A stretch of 26,623 bases of DNA from SKNW01 sp050485865. GTDB taxonomy: Bacteria; Gemmatimonadota; Gemmatimonadetes; Longimicrobiales; Gaopeijiaceae. Shown here piece after piece: positions 14,120-22,087 of this stretch. The position numbers and the translations under genes were made by a program. Where the stretch lies: contig JBJHCE010000023.1 in the NCBI GenBank assembly GCA_050485865.1, positions 1-26,623 of the forward strand, read 5' to 3'. Within the stretch, counting starts at the first letter, position 1. Each line of letters starts with the position of its first letter. The notes beneath the pieces were generated by a model. It had not been told where the DNA came from. It ran no database searches and saw only the letters and a list, made by a program, of their open reading frames with translations.

Positions 14120-15412
14120 TCAGGTCGTGAGGGGCCGGGGTCGTGCGGCCGGAAAGAGGATGTTGTTCAGGATCAGCCGGTACCCCGGGGAGTTCGGGTG
14201 GAGCTCCAGGTTCGTGGGGCGGTCGCCCACCTGGTGCTCGGGGTCCTCGGGGTCGTGCCCCCCGTAGAAGGTCCAGGTCCCCTCGCCGGCGGTCCCGTGC
14301 ACGTACTTGATCCGGCCTCCCTCCCGGGCCAGGATCGTGGAGCCGGGCTTGAGGCGCTCCTCCCGGAAGGCGGTGGTGAGGCCGTAGAAGTCGGGGATCA
14401 CCCCTTCGTGGTTCTGGACGAGCATGGCCGCCACCGGGTCCACCCGGGCGCTGAAGCGGAAGAGGGCAAAGGCCCCGAGTGGGATGCGCCGCGGGGTGTT
14501 CACCTGGTGGGTGTCGATGTCGGAGAAGGCGTTCACCGAGGCCGACACCTCGACCTGCGCCCCCTGGAAGGCAATGGCCCGGCTCCAGTCCATGCGGGCC
14601 GACGCGTCGGGATCCGGGGGGCGGCCGTTCGCGTAGGCGGCGGTGATGTCGGTGGCGTGGCTCGCGAGCGCCAGGTCCAGCGTCTCGGTGGCGGAGCACA
14701 TGGCGAAGAGGAAGCCGCCACCCACCACGAAGGAGCGGATCTCCTCGGCCACGGCGCGCTTCAGCGCCGGGACGTCGGCAAAGCCGAAGCGGTCGGCCAT
14801 GCGCTCGTTCCGGGACACCTCCTCCCGGAGCCAGGGGGTGGCCGCAAACGACATGTAGAACTTGGAGTACTGCCCGGTGAAGTCCTCGTGGTGGAGGTGG
14901 AGCCAGTCGTAGTCCCCGAGGCGGCCTTCCAGGACCTCCGCATCCCAGACCTGCTCGTAGGGGATCCCGGCGTACTCGAGGACGAGCGTCACCGCGTCGG
15001 CCCAGGGGGGCGAGGCCGGGGGGGCGTACACGGCGATCCGGGGCGCCGACTCGAGGAGGACCGCCTCCCGGTCGCCCTCGGCCATGGTGGCCCGGATGCG
15101 GGCCAGGGCGGCGCCGTCCAGGGGCTCGACCCGGATCCCGCTCCGGGCGGCCTCCTCCCGGACCCACTCCCGGTCGGGAAGGAGGAAGGCCCCGTCGCGG
15201 TGGTTCAGGAGCCACTCGGCCTCGCCGCCCCGCTCGAGGACCCGGTAGGTGAGCCCGTAGGCCTTCAGGTGGTTCGTCTGCCCCCGGTCCATGGGGACGA
15301 GGAGGTGCTGACCCTGTCCCTCGGTGGGGGCCAGGACGAGGGCCAGGGCCAGGGCCAGGAGGAGGGCCGAGGCAGGGGCGCGCCTCGGCCGGGGCGTTCG
15401 GAGGTCGTTCAT
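14120..15412 (-). CDS. Secreted 'asparagine synthetase B'-family protein
   Basis: The 430-residue product has a signal peptide (about 1-35, ending before QHLLVP). It belongs to a Bacteroidota/Gemmatimonadota family often labelled asparagine synthetase B, recognised by LLVPMDRGQTNHLKAYGLTY and the WLLNHRDGAFLLP segment. No amidotransferase N-terminal Cys or PP-loop ATP site of a true AsnB is present, so that name is misleading. The middle resembles a GATase1/ThuA-like Rossmann fold: HLHHED at 172-177 and VVGGGFLFAMCSATE with C239. This parallels the DUF4159 protein of the same cluster. The ATG start overlaps the upstream repeat-protein stop by 4 nt. The activity is unknown. Confidence 0.8.
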   Translation of the reverse strand: MNDLRTPRPRRAPASALLLALALALVLAPTEGQGQHLLVPMDRGQTNHLKAYGLTYRVLERGGEAEWLLNHRDGAFLLPDREWVREEAARSGIRVEPLDGAALARIRATMAEGDREAVLLESAPRIAVYAPPASPPWADAVTLVLEYAGIPYEQVWDAEVLEGRLGDYDWLHLHHEDFTGQYSKFYMSFAATPWLREEVSRNERMADRFGFADVPALKRAVAEEIRSFVVGGGFLFAMCSATETLDLALASHATDITAAYANGRPPDPDASARMDWSRAIAFQGAQVEVSASVNAFSDIDTHQVNTPRRIPLGAFALFRFSARVDPVAAMLVQNHEGVIPDFYGLTTAFREERLKPGSTILAREGGRIKYVHGTAGEGTWTFYGGHDPEDPEHQVGDRPTNLELHPNSPGYRLILNNILFPAARPRPLTT

Positions 15413-16065
15413 CGGGGTGCGGATCCGGGTGCCTCGCCCTCGCTCCGGAGGCGCCGGGCTTCGGGGGCGAGGGGGTGTTCGGGTCGGGCGAGGAGAAAGG
15501 CGTCGAGGAGGGCGAGGGCCTCGTCCCGACGCGCCGGGGTGGCCAGGAGTGCCCGCGCCACCGCCACCGTGGCCTCGGGGGCCTCCGGAGTCTCGGGGTG
15601 ATCGGTCCGGATCCGTTCGCGGAGCACGAGGGCCCGGGGCGCGTCGGTCCCCTCCACGAGGTGGGCGGCAAGGGAGAGGAGGGCGGCGGCACCCGGAGCC
15701 CCCGTGCCCCCGGCGAGGCCCGCGAGGGTGTCCGAACCCCGGCGCCGGGAGGCCGGGTCCGGCCTTCCCCCGGCGTCGGCCACGACGAGGGCGCGCCCCG
15801 CCTCCACGGCGAGGGCCCCGGGAAGCCGGTCAAGCGCCTCGACCAGTCGAAGCCAGGGCTCGCTCCGGGCCCCTTCCAGGGTGCGGATCCACCCCAGGAG
15901 CTCGAGGGTGGCGGCGGTCCGCGTCTCGGGCGACGCGAGCCGCTCCAGGTGGGCGAGGGGGCCCGTGGCCTGGGCCACGCCCGGGTCCGGGGCTCCCGCC
16001 AGCGCCCCGAGGGCGAGGAGGGCGGCGGCAAGGACGCCTGCCGGGGTGCGGTTCCGGGCCATCAC
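15409..16065 (-). CDS. Secreted helical-repeat (TPR-like) protein
   Basis: The 218-residue protein begins with a signal peptide (about 1-32, cleavage possible after GVAQ). The remainder is Ala/Leu/Arg-rich and strongly helical. The C-terminal segment EATVAVARALL followed by DEALALLDAFLLARPEHPLA has the spacing of degenerate TPR units. The start is either GTG at 16065, overlapping the DUF4175 stop by 4 nt, or the next codon, ATG at 16062. It sits inside the coupled cluster between the DUF4175 scaffold and the GATase-like protein, so a binding role in the same envelope assembly is inferred. No catalytic motif is visible. Confidence 0.7.
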   Translation of the reverse strand: MMARNRTPAGVLAAALLALGALAGAPDPGVAQATGPLAHLERLASPETRTAATLELLGWIRTLEGARSEPWLRLVEALDRLPGALAVEAGRALVVADAGGRPDPASRRRGSDTLAGLAGGTGAPGAAALLSLAAHLVEGTDAPRALVLRERIRTDHPETPEAPEATVAVARALLATPARRDEALALLDAFLLARPEHPLAPEARRLRSEGEAPGSAPR

Positions 16066-19000
16066 CTCCCCCCCTCCCGGCGGAGCCGCTCGAAGTAGTC
16101 GAGGACGAGGCGCCGTTCCCCGGGGGTGAGCCCGGCCAGGGCCTCCTCGGAGGGAAGGAGGACACGGCTCCCCCGGAGGAGTCCGTCGGGAATGGGGGCC
16201 ACCACCGGGCGGTCCAGGACCGGCCCCGCGGGGCGCCCCCGGCGCTCCTCGGTGGGCCCGTCGCGCTCGAGGGTACGCCCGGCGTCGAGCATCCGGTCGA
16301 GGAGCCGGTCCTGGCGCTCCCGGAGCTCCGCCGACGGCCGCTCGCCGGCTTCGAGCCCGGCGAGCTCCCGGGCCAGTTCCCGGGCCTCGCGGGCCAGATC
16401 CTCGAGGTTCCCGGGAATCCGCTCGTTGCCAGGGAGGCGGGAGAGGTCCCCGAGTCCTGCGGCCACCTCCTCCTGGCGGCCGGAGAGCTCCCCGGCATCA
16501 CCCGTGGCGCCGGGTGTCGTGGTCGCCCCGCCCGTGGGATCCCCTCCGCCCGGAATCTCGCCCGAGTCCTGGTTCAGCGCCTGCTGCTGCTGGGCCAGCT
16601 CCTCCAGCGCCTCGGCGAGGGAGCGCTCGGCAGCCTCCCCACCCCCCGATTCACCCCCGCGTGCGGCGAGCTCCAGCGCCGCCACCGCCGCCGCCCGGAG
16701 CCCTCCCCGGAGATCGGACGCCGCGTCCGCGCCTCCTCCGGCCGCCACCCGCTCGGCGGCCCGGAGTGCCGAGCCCAGGCGCACGGAAAGCTCCCGCCCC
16801 GCGTCGCCGAGAAGGGAGAGCACCCCCCCGGCATCGCGGGCCAGGAGGGTCACCCCGTTCACGAGGGCGGGTCCGGCGGAGTCCTCCGGGAGGGCCGAAA
16901 GGGAAAGGGCCCCCCGGGCGATCCCCTGGAGCTCCTCCCGAATCCGGGCTTCCCGGGCCTCCGCCATTTCGGCGCCGGCCTCGTCGAGGGCGTCTCGGGC
17001 CCGCTCCGTGGCCTCGGCGGCGGCTTCGGCGGCTGCATCGGCCGCAGCATCGCCCCCGGCGCCCCCGGCGGCCGGGTCCGGGTCACCACGCGGCGGGTCA
17101 CCCCCGGCCGGATCCCCTCCCGCCCGGGCCATCTGGGACCGGGCCTCGTCGAGGGCTCCCCGGGCCCGCTCCAGCGCCTCGGTCACCCCCCCGTCGGGGG
17201 TGCGGGGCGCCGCCCCGTCCCCGCGGCGCTCGGCCTCCAGACGGTCCAGCGCCTCGGATGCCTGCTCGGCGCGGCGCAGGAGCTCTTCCTGCCGGGCCGC
17301 GAGGGCCGAGTCGGGGGTCCCCGCCGCCGAGTCCCCGCGGGCACGCCGCTCCTCGGCGAGGGCGCGCTGGTCCCGGGCCAGGCTCGACGCCTCCTCCCGG
17401 AGCCCGTCGAGGCCGCTCCGGAGCGCCGCGTCGCGGGCCTCCTCGCGGAGGGTCTCCATGCGCTCCTGGAGGGCGCGGCTCCGCTCCTCCGCCTGTTCCA
17501 GGAGGGAGGCGAGCTCGGCCTCGGAGAAGGTCGACGGGACCGCCGCCGCCTCCTCGAGGCGCTCGAGGGCGCGCCCGAGCTCCGCCCGGGCCTCTGCGCC
17601 GTGGGCCGACTCGAAGGCCCGGTCGAGCTGGTCCAGGAGGCGCCGAAGGTCGCCGGAGGCGCCCCCACCCTGCCCCGGGTCCCGGCCGAGCGCCTCGCTC
17701 CCCCGGGCGAGGGACTCCCGGAGCGCGTCCATCCGGGCCCGGAGCTCGGCCTCGCCCTGGAGCGCCCGTTCCAGCGCCTCAGCCCGGGCAATGTCGGCCG
17801 GGGTCTCCGCCGCCCCGTCTCCGGACCCTGCTCCCGCCGCCACCTGCTCCCGGCGGAGCTCCTGGATCCGGGCCTCGAGTTCGGCGGCCCCGTCGGCCAT
17901 CTCTCCCACGGCTCCCGCCGCCTCCTCCACCCGCGCCCGCGCCTCGCGACGGGCCTCGGCCCCCTCGGGAAGGCGGAACTCCAGGGTCTCGGACATGCCC
18001 ACCCCCGGTCCCACCCCCCGGTCCGCCGCCACCGCACGAACCCGGATCCGCGCCCCGGCGGGAAGCGCGCCCGTTCCCGGGTCCAGGCGGGTCAGGAGCA
18101 CGACCTCGGTCCGCCCCTCGGCGTCCGTCCGCTCCACGAGTCGTCGGGGCGCCCCCTCGGCCGCGAAGACCTCGACCTGGAGCTCCACCCAGTCGAGTCC
18201 CCAGTCGTCTTCGGCCACCACCCGGAGCACCAGGTCGCCCGGGGGGAGGACCCCGCTCCCGTCGGGCACGTGCGGCGCGGCCAGGTGCACCTGGGGGGGA
18301 AGGTCGGGAAGGAGCTCCACCTCGAAGGAGGGCGGAAGTCGGTGCCCCGCCGGGAACTCCCCCCGGGCCTCCCAGTTCACCCGCCCGGACCGGGCCGGCA
18401 CCCACCGCCCCGAGAAGTCCGCGCCCTCCACCCCGAGCGCCGCGAGCTCACCGCCCTCGTCGGCATCCACCAGGGCAAGCCGCTCCGCTACCCCGTAGAT
18501 CCGCCCGCTCAAGAGGAGCTCCGTTCCCGCCGGAAGCTCCAGGGCCTCGGGCGGATGCTCCCGCCGCTCGGGCGGAAGCCCGGTCCACGGCGGAAAGCGG
18601 AGCTCGAGCACGAAGCGCTCGAGGAGGAGGGGATCGAGGGGGGTGAGGAGGAACTCGGGGGTCACGCTTCCGTCGTCTCCCTCGACCCGGTAGCGCGTCG
18701 GGCTCGTGACCGCCCCGCTCCACACCCCCTCCGCCGCCTCCGCCCCCGGCACCTCGATCCGCCGGGGGACCGCCCCGGGGCTCTCCAGGTGTACCACCAC
18801 GCTTCCCCGCCCCGGTGCCTCCACCCGGATCAGGACCGAGTCCCCCCGGGGCACGGAAAGGTCGCCGGGCTCGACCTCCATGGGCGGGAGGGGCGCCGGG
18901 TTCAGGATCGCCACCGGCCGCACGAGCCCGCCCCACGCCGACGCACTCCGGTCCGGCGCCACGAGGAGGAGGAGGAGGACCACGAGGGCCACCCCGCCCG

Positions 19001-19520
19001 CAACCCCGGCACCGAGCCGGAAGAGGCGCCGGGACTCCACCGCCGCCCGCCCCGAGAGCCGCTCGGGCGGAAGGGAGAGCGACGGCGCGAGTCGCGCCCG
19101 CCCGCTCGCCACGAGCCCCGCCGAGGTCCCCCCGGGAGGCCCGCCGCCGCCCCCCGGCGCCGACGCGTCGTCCAGCTCGAGCTGGGCCCGGAGCCTCCCC
19201 TCGGGAAGCCCCGCCGCCTCCTCCATCCGGCGCACGAGGGACTCCTCTTCGGTCACGCGCCCGAGGCGGAGGAGGATCCACCCGGCAGCGGCCACCCCCC
19301 CCACCCCCGCGACAAGCACCAGGAGGAGGGGCCCCACGGACCCGGGCCTCCAACCTCCGGCCCCGGCCATCACGAACCCCACGGGCAGCGCCGCAGCCGC
19401 CACCCCGACCCCCAGGAGGAGCGCCCCGCCTCCGCCCCGCCGCCTCAGGTACCGCCGGCACGCCTCGAGGGCCGCCCGTACCGTGGGGCCCGCACTCTCC
19501 GGCACGCCCAGCGGGGTCAC
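16062..19520 (-). CDS. DUF4175-family membrane-anchored coiled-coil protein
   Basis: The 1152-residue product has two transmembrane helices near the N-terminus (about 32-53 and 62-84), then a third at about 168-188. Beta-rich regions of about 195-520 look like Ig-like periplasmic domains (for example SVPRGDSVLIRVEAPG). The last 600 residues are Glu/Ala/Arg-rich coiled coil, interrupted by Gly/Asp-rich linkers. They include the QQQQALNQDSGEIPGGG segment and a C-terminal LTPGERRLVLDYFERL stretch typical of the DUF4175 family. The GTG start overlaps the DUF4159 stop by 4 nt. It is probably a large structural anchor in the inner membrane with most of its mass outside the cytoplasm. The biochemical role is unknown. 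Confidence 0.85.
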   Translation of the reverse strand: MTPLGVPESAGPTVRAALEACRRYLRRRGGGGALLLGVGVAAAALPVGFVMAGAGGWRPGSVGPLLLVLVAGVGGVAAAGWILLRLGRVTEEESLVRRMEEAAGLPEGRLRAQLELDDASAPGGGGGPPGGTSAGLVASGRARLAPSLSLPPERLSGRAAVESRRLFRLGAGVAGGVALVVLLLLLVAPDRSASAWGGLVRPVAILNPAPLPPMEVEPGDLSVPRGDSVLIRVEAPGRGSVVVHLESPGAVPRRIEVPGAEAAEGVWSGAVTSPTRYRVEGDDGSVTPEFLLTPLDPLLLERFVLELRFPPWTGLPPERREHPPEALELPAGTELLLSGRIYGVAERLALVDADEGGELAALGVEGADFSGRWVPARSGRVNWEARGEFPAGHRLPPSFEVELLPDLPPQVHLAAPHVPDGSGVLPPGDLVLRVVAEDDWGLDWVELQVEVFAAEGAPRRLVERTDAEGRTEVVLLTRLDPGTGALPAGARIRVRAVAADRGVGPGVGMSETLEFRLPEGAEARREARARVEEAAGAVGEMADGAAELEARIQELRREQVAAGAGSGDGAAETPADIARAEALERALQGEAELRARMDALRESLARGSEALGRDPGQGGGASGDLRRLLDQLDRAFESAHGAEARAELGRALERLEEAAAVPSTFSEAELASLLEQAEERSRALQERMETLREEARDAALRSGLDGLREEASSLARDQRALAEERRARGDSAAGTPDSALAARQEELLRRAEQASEALDRLEAERRGDGAAPRTPDGGVTEALERARGALDEARSQMARAGGDPAGGDPPRGDPDPAAGGAGGDAAADAAAEAAAEATERARDALDEAGAEMAEAREARIREELQGIARGALSLSALPEDSAGPALVNGVTLLARDAGGVLSLLGDAGRELSVRLGSALRAAERVAAGGGADAASDLRGGLRAAAVAALELAARGGESGGGEAAERSLAEALEELAQQQQALNQDSGEIPGGGDPTGGATTTPGATGDAGELSGRQEEVAAGLGDLSRLPGNERIPGNLEDLAREARELARELAGLEAGERPSAELRERQDRLLDRMLDAGRTLERDGPTEERRGRPAGPVLDRPVVAPIPDGLLRGSRVLLPSEEALAGLTPGERRLVLDYFERLRREGGR

Positions 19521-20281
19521 GGAGCCCTCCGGGTGAGCGCGTACACGAAGAGGTTCACACCCATGCGGAGCGCCGCCGCCCGAAGCTCTGCGGGGATCGC
19601 GTGAACCTCCGCATCCTCCCAGCCGTTTCCGAGGTCCGTCTCGTGGCTGTAGAACACGGCGAGTCGCCCTTCGAGGAAGATTCCGTACCCTCCCGGGGGC
19701 TCTCCGTCGTGCTCGTGGATCTTCGGGAGCCCCTCCGGAAAGTCATGGACGATCCGGTACACCGGGTGCTCCGGGGGAACCGCCACGAGCTCCCGGTCCG
19801 GAAAGAGAAGCCCGATCTCGCGCCGGAACGCCGTGTCCATTCCGTAGTTGTCGTCGGCGTGGAGGAACCCCCCGTCCTCGAGCCAACGGCGGAGCGCCAC
19901 CCGCTCTTCCGGGGTGAACACCACCTCGCCGTGCCCGGTCATGTGCACGAACGAGAGCTCGGCCAGCCCCGGATCGAGAGGACCCACCACGATCTCCCGC
20001 TCCGCCACGTCGAAGCCCGTCTGCTCCCGGATCGCCCGGAGGAGGTTCGGCAGCGACGAGGGGTTCGCATACCAGTCCCCGCCGCCGCCATACCGGAGTC
20101 TTCCCACGGTGAGGATGCCCGGGTTCGTGCCGGGGTCAGGCGCCCCGACCCGGGCGTGCGCTTCCCCGGCGCGCTCCACCGGCACCCCCGGGGCCGCCTC
20201 CACCGGAGCCGTCGGGCCCGGCACCGCTCCCGCCACCGCGCACGCGGCGACGAGGATCCCGAGGGCGGCGGCACGAATCAT
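19517..20281 (-). CDS. DUF4159 secreted protein, GATase-like fold
   Basis: The 254-residue product has a short signal peptide (about 1-24). From residue 57 it shows the DUF4159 family signature: LTVGRLRYGGGGDWYANPSS, then FVHMTGHGEVVFTPEE (MTGHG at 114-118), EDGGFLHADDNYG (DDNYG at 143-147) and the FYSHETDLGNGWED segment. The family is related to class I glutamine amidotransferase-like Rossmann folds but lacks the usual nucleophilic cysteine. Related proteins often occur with MoxR/DUF58 chaperone systems; none is in this window. The ATG start overlaps the rsmI stop by 4 nt and its stop overlaps the DUF4175 start by 4 nt. Confidence 0.9.
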   Translation of the reverse strand: MIRAAALGILVAACAVAGAVPGPTAPVEAAPGVPVERAGEAHARVGAPDPGTNPGILTVGRLRYGGGGDWYANPSSLPNLLRAIREQTGFDVAEREIVVGPLDPGLAELSFVHMTGHGEVVFTPEERVALRRWLEDGGFLHADDNYGMDTAFRREIGLLFPDRELVAVPPEHPVYRIVHDFPEGLPKIHEHDGEPPGGYGIFLEGRLAVFYSHETDLGNGWEDAEVHAIPAELRAAALRMGVNLFVYALTRRAP

Positions 20282-21126
20282 GGGCGGGCAAGCTCCTGGA
20301 GAAGGGCGTAGACCCGGTTCCGGGGGAGCCCCAGCCGGCGCGCCACTTCCCGGGCCGCCCGGCTCGGAGGCAGTCCCTCGTCGAGGAGGGCGCGCCCGAG
20401 GGCCCGGACCGCGGCGTCGTCCACCGCTTCCGCATCCACCGCTTCGGACGCGGAGGGTGCGAGGACGAGGGTGACTTCGCCGCGTGGGGGGTCTTCCGCG
20501 TAATAGTGCGCCAGCTCCTGAACGGTTCCCCTCCGGACCTCCTCGTGGAGTTTCGTGAGCTCCCGGGCCACGGCCCCCACCCGGGCTCCGTCGCCCCCCG
20601 CGGCGAGCTCGGCCAGGAGGGAGGCGGTCCGCTCCGGCGACTCGAAGAGGACCACCGTTTCGCGGGCCTCCCGCACCCGTTCGAGGAAGGCCGCGCGCTC
20701 CCGCCCCTTCCGGGGGGAGAAGCCCAGGAAGAGGAAGGGGACCGCCGGAAGCCCCGAGGCCACGAGGGCCGCCATCACCGCCGACGGACCCGGAACGGGG
20801 ACCACCGTGTGGCCGGCCTCCCGGACCCGCTCCACGAGGCGCTCGCCAGGGTCCGAGACCAGGGGAGTCCCGGCGTCGGAGACGAGGGCCAGGGTGTCGC
20901 CGGCGCCCAGGCGCTCCAGGACCATCCGCTCGCGCTCGCGCTCGTTGTGGCGGTGCAGCGAGATCATCGGCGTCGTCGCCCCCACGTGGCGAAGCAGGGT
21001 GGCGGTCCGGCGCGTGTCCTCCACGAGGAGGGCGTCCACCTCGGAGAGGATGCGGCCGGCCCGGACCGTCAGGTCATCCAGGTTCCCGATCGGGGTGCTC
21101 ACGACGTAGAGAATGCCGGGGGTCAT
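20278..21126 (-). CDS. rsmI: 16S rRNA (cytidine-1402-2'-O)-methyltransferase
   Basis: The 282-residue protein is RsmI, which methylates C1402 in the decoding centre of 16S rRNA using SAM. Family motifs are LYVVSTPIGNLDDLT at the N-terminus, LVEDTRRT at about 34-41 and ALVSDAGTPLVSDPG at about 84-98. The C-terminal SRAAREVARRLGLPRNRVYAL helical segment is also typical. ATG at 21126 matches the conserved N-terminus exactly; the longer upstream frame crosses the trxA terminator. An AACATA (TATGTT on the minus strand) lies 8 bp before the ATG, compatible with a leaderless transcript. It heads the overlapping five-gene cluster. Confidence 0.97.
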   Translation of the reverse strand: MTPGILYVVSTPIGNLDDLTVRAGRILSEVDALLVEDTRRTATLLRHVGATTPMISLHRHNERERERMVLERLGAGDTLALVSDAGTPLVSDPGERLVERVREAGHTVVPVPGPSAVMAALVASGLPAVPFLFLGFSPRKGRERAAFLERVREARETVVLFESPERTASLLAELAAGGDGARVGAVARELTKLHEEVRRGTVQELAHYYAEDPPRGEVTLVLAPSASEAVDAEAVDDAAVRALGRALLDEGLPPSRAAREVARRLGLPRNRVYALLQELARP

Positions 21127-21134
21127 GGGGCTCG

Positions 21135-21140
21135 AACATA
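21135..21140 (-). promoter_or_regulatory. Possible -10 element of rsmI
   Basis: On the minus strand the hexamer TATGTT (4 of 6 to TATAAT) ends 8 nt before the rsmI ATG and lies just after the trxA terminator hairpin. No clear -35 element is seen. The spacing would place transcription start at or next to the ATG. Confidence 0.3.
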
Positions 21141-21158
21141 GCGATCGGGGACGGAAAG

Positions 21159-21199
21159 GGAGAGGGGGCACCGGACCCCGGGTCCGATGCCCCCTCTCC
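21159..21199 (-). terminator. Terminator-like hairpin after trxA
   Basis: A 12-bp perfect stem pairs 21159-21170 with 21188-21199 (GAGAGGGGGCA and its complement). A second inner stem, CGGACC at 72-77 with GGTCCG at 81-86 (21072 series offset: 21172-21177 and 21181-21186), nearly closes the loop. On the minus strand the stem is followed by CCTTTCC, a short pyrimidine tract. It sits between the trxA stop and the rsmI start and most likely ends the trxA transcript. Confidence 0.7.
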
Positions 21200-21226
21200 G
21201 GGGCCTGACAGGTGATCCGGAAGGGA

Positions 21227-21559
21227 TCAGAGGTGGTGCTGGATGCGCTGCTCGAGCACCGCCTTCGGAACCGCCCCCACCACCGTGTCCACCTGCTTTC
21301 CATCCTTGAAGAAGAGAATCGCGGGAATCGAACGCACGCCGAAGCGGGCGGTGGTCCGGGGGTTCGAGTCCACGTCGAGCTTGGCCACGGTCACCCCCCT
21401 GTCGGCGTACTCGCCGGCAAGCTGGTCCACGATCGGGCCCACCATCCGGCAGGGTCCGCACCAGGCCGCCCAGAAGTCCACGAGGGCGAGCCCCTTGGAC
21501 TGCTCGATCTCGGAGGCGAAGGTGTCGTCGGTGACCTGCAGGGTCGCGGTGTCGGACAT
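21227..21559 (-). CDS. trxA: Thioredoxin
   Basis: The 110-residue protein is a classical thioredoxin that reduces cytoplasmic disulfides. The active site WCGPC is at 33-37, in VDFWAAWCGPCRM, and the cis-proline segment is VRSIPAILFFKDG. ATG at 21559 is supported by a strong Shine-Dalgarno sequence, AAGGAG, 6 nt upstream. The longer frame upstream has no such support. It is transcribed alone, divergent from the methylmalonyl-CoA epimerase gene, and followed by a strong hairpin. Confidence 0.98.
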   Translation of the reverse strand: MSDTATLQVTDDTFASEIEQSKGLALVDFWAAWCGPCRMVGPIVDQLAGEYADRGVTVAKLDVDSNPRTTARFGVRSIPAILFFKDGKQVDTVVGAVPKAVLEQRIQHHL

Positions 21560-21673
21560 CGGGTTCTCCTTGTGCTGTGTGGCCGCAGCGCGGCCGGTTT
21601 CGCCGGTCATTCCGGCGTGCTATGGTTCGGCCCCCATCCGGGAATCCCTTTCCCTTCGGAGGTCGTCTTCGTC
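21560..21673. promoter_or_regulatory. Divergent trxA/epimerase promoter region
   Basis: This 114-bp gap separates trxA (minus) from the epimerase gene (plus). On the plus strand TATGGT at 21621-21626 is a possible -10 element. GGAGG about 10 nt before the epimerase ATG is its ribosome-binding site. A perfect hairpin, GGCCGC-AGC-GCGGCC, lies at 21581-21595 and would be in the trxA leader. No clear -35 elements were found on either strand. Confidence 0.45.
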
Positions 21674-22087
21674 ATGTCCCCTCGTCCCCTCGACCACGTG
21701 GCGGTGGCCGTGGAGTCCATCGCTCGAGCCCGCGCCCTCTTCGAACGCATGACCGGCGGCCCCGGTTCCCCGGTGGAGGAGCTCCCCCACCAGGGGGTCA
21801 ACGTGGCCTTCTTCGGCCAGCTCGAACTCATCGAGCCCCGGGACGCGGAGTCGGGCGTGGCCCGGTTCCTGGCCCGTCGCGGCCCGGGAATCCACCACGT
21901 GGCGTGGCGCGTTCCGGACCTGGAGGCGGAGCTTCGCCGGCTGGAGGCGGAAGGGTACGAGCTCATCGACCGCACGCCCCGACCCGGCGCCGGAGGGCAC
22001 CGGGTCGCCTTCCTTCACCCCCGAAGCACCGGGGGGATCCTCGTGGAGCTCGTGGAAGCCAGCGACGCTACTCCTCACCCTGGGTGA
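21674..22087 (+). CDS. mce: Methylmalonyl-CoA epimerase (VOC family)
   Basis: The 137-residue protein is a single vicinal-oxygen-chelate domain pair. It opens with LDHVAVAV (H8), has LELIEP (E51) and GIHHVAWRV (H74/H75), and ends in the diagnostic methylmalonyl-CoA epimerase segment GAGGHRVAFLHPRSTGG, then ILVELVE with E125. The enzyme interconverts the R and S forms of methylmalonyl-CoA in propionate metabolism. It is the only plus-strand gene in the window. ATG at 21674 is preceded by GGAGG. Its 3' end overlaps the convergent lipoprotein gene by 20 bp. The mutase subunits are not in the window. Confidence 0.93.
   Translation: MSPRPLDHVAVAVESIARARALFERMTGGPGSPVEELPHQGVNVAFFGQLELIEPRDAESGVARFLARRGPGIHHVAWRVPDLEAELRRLEAEGYELIDRTPRPGAGGHRVAFLHPRSTGGILVELVEASDATPHPG

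Noticed and set aside
11315..15601. 1428-codon open frame on the plus strand opposite dinG and the GATase-like gene
   Set aside because: Low-complexity translation with no family motif, and the minus strand carries clearly recognisable proteins.
11271..16031. 1586-codon open frame on the minus strand, alternative reading frame
   Set aside because: It overlaps dinG, the GATase-like gene and the repeat-protein gene in a different frame; its Pro/Arg/Gly-rich translation has no recognisable domain.
15324..19604. 1426-codon open frame on the plus strand opposite DUF4175
   Set aside because: Shadow of the biased codons of the coiled-coil gene on the other strand.
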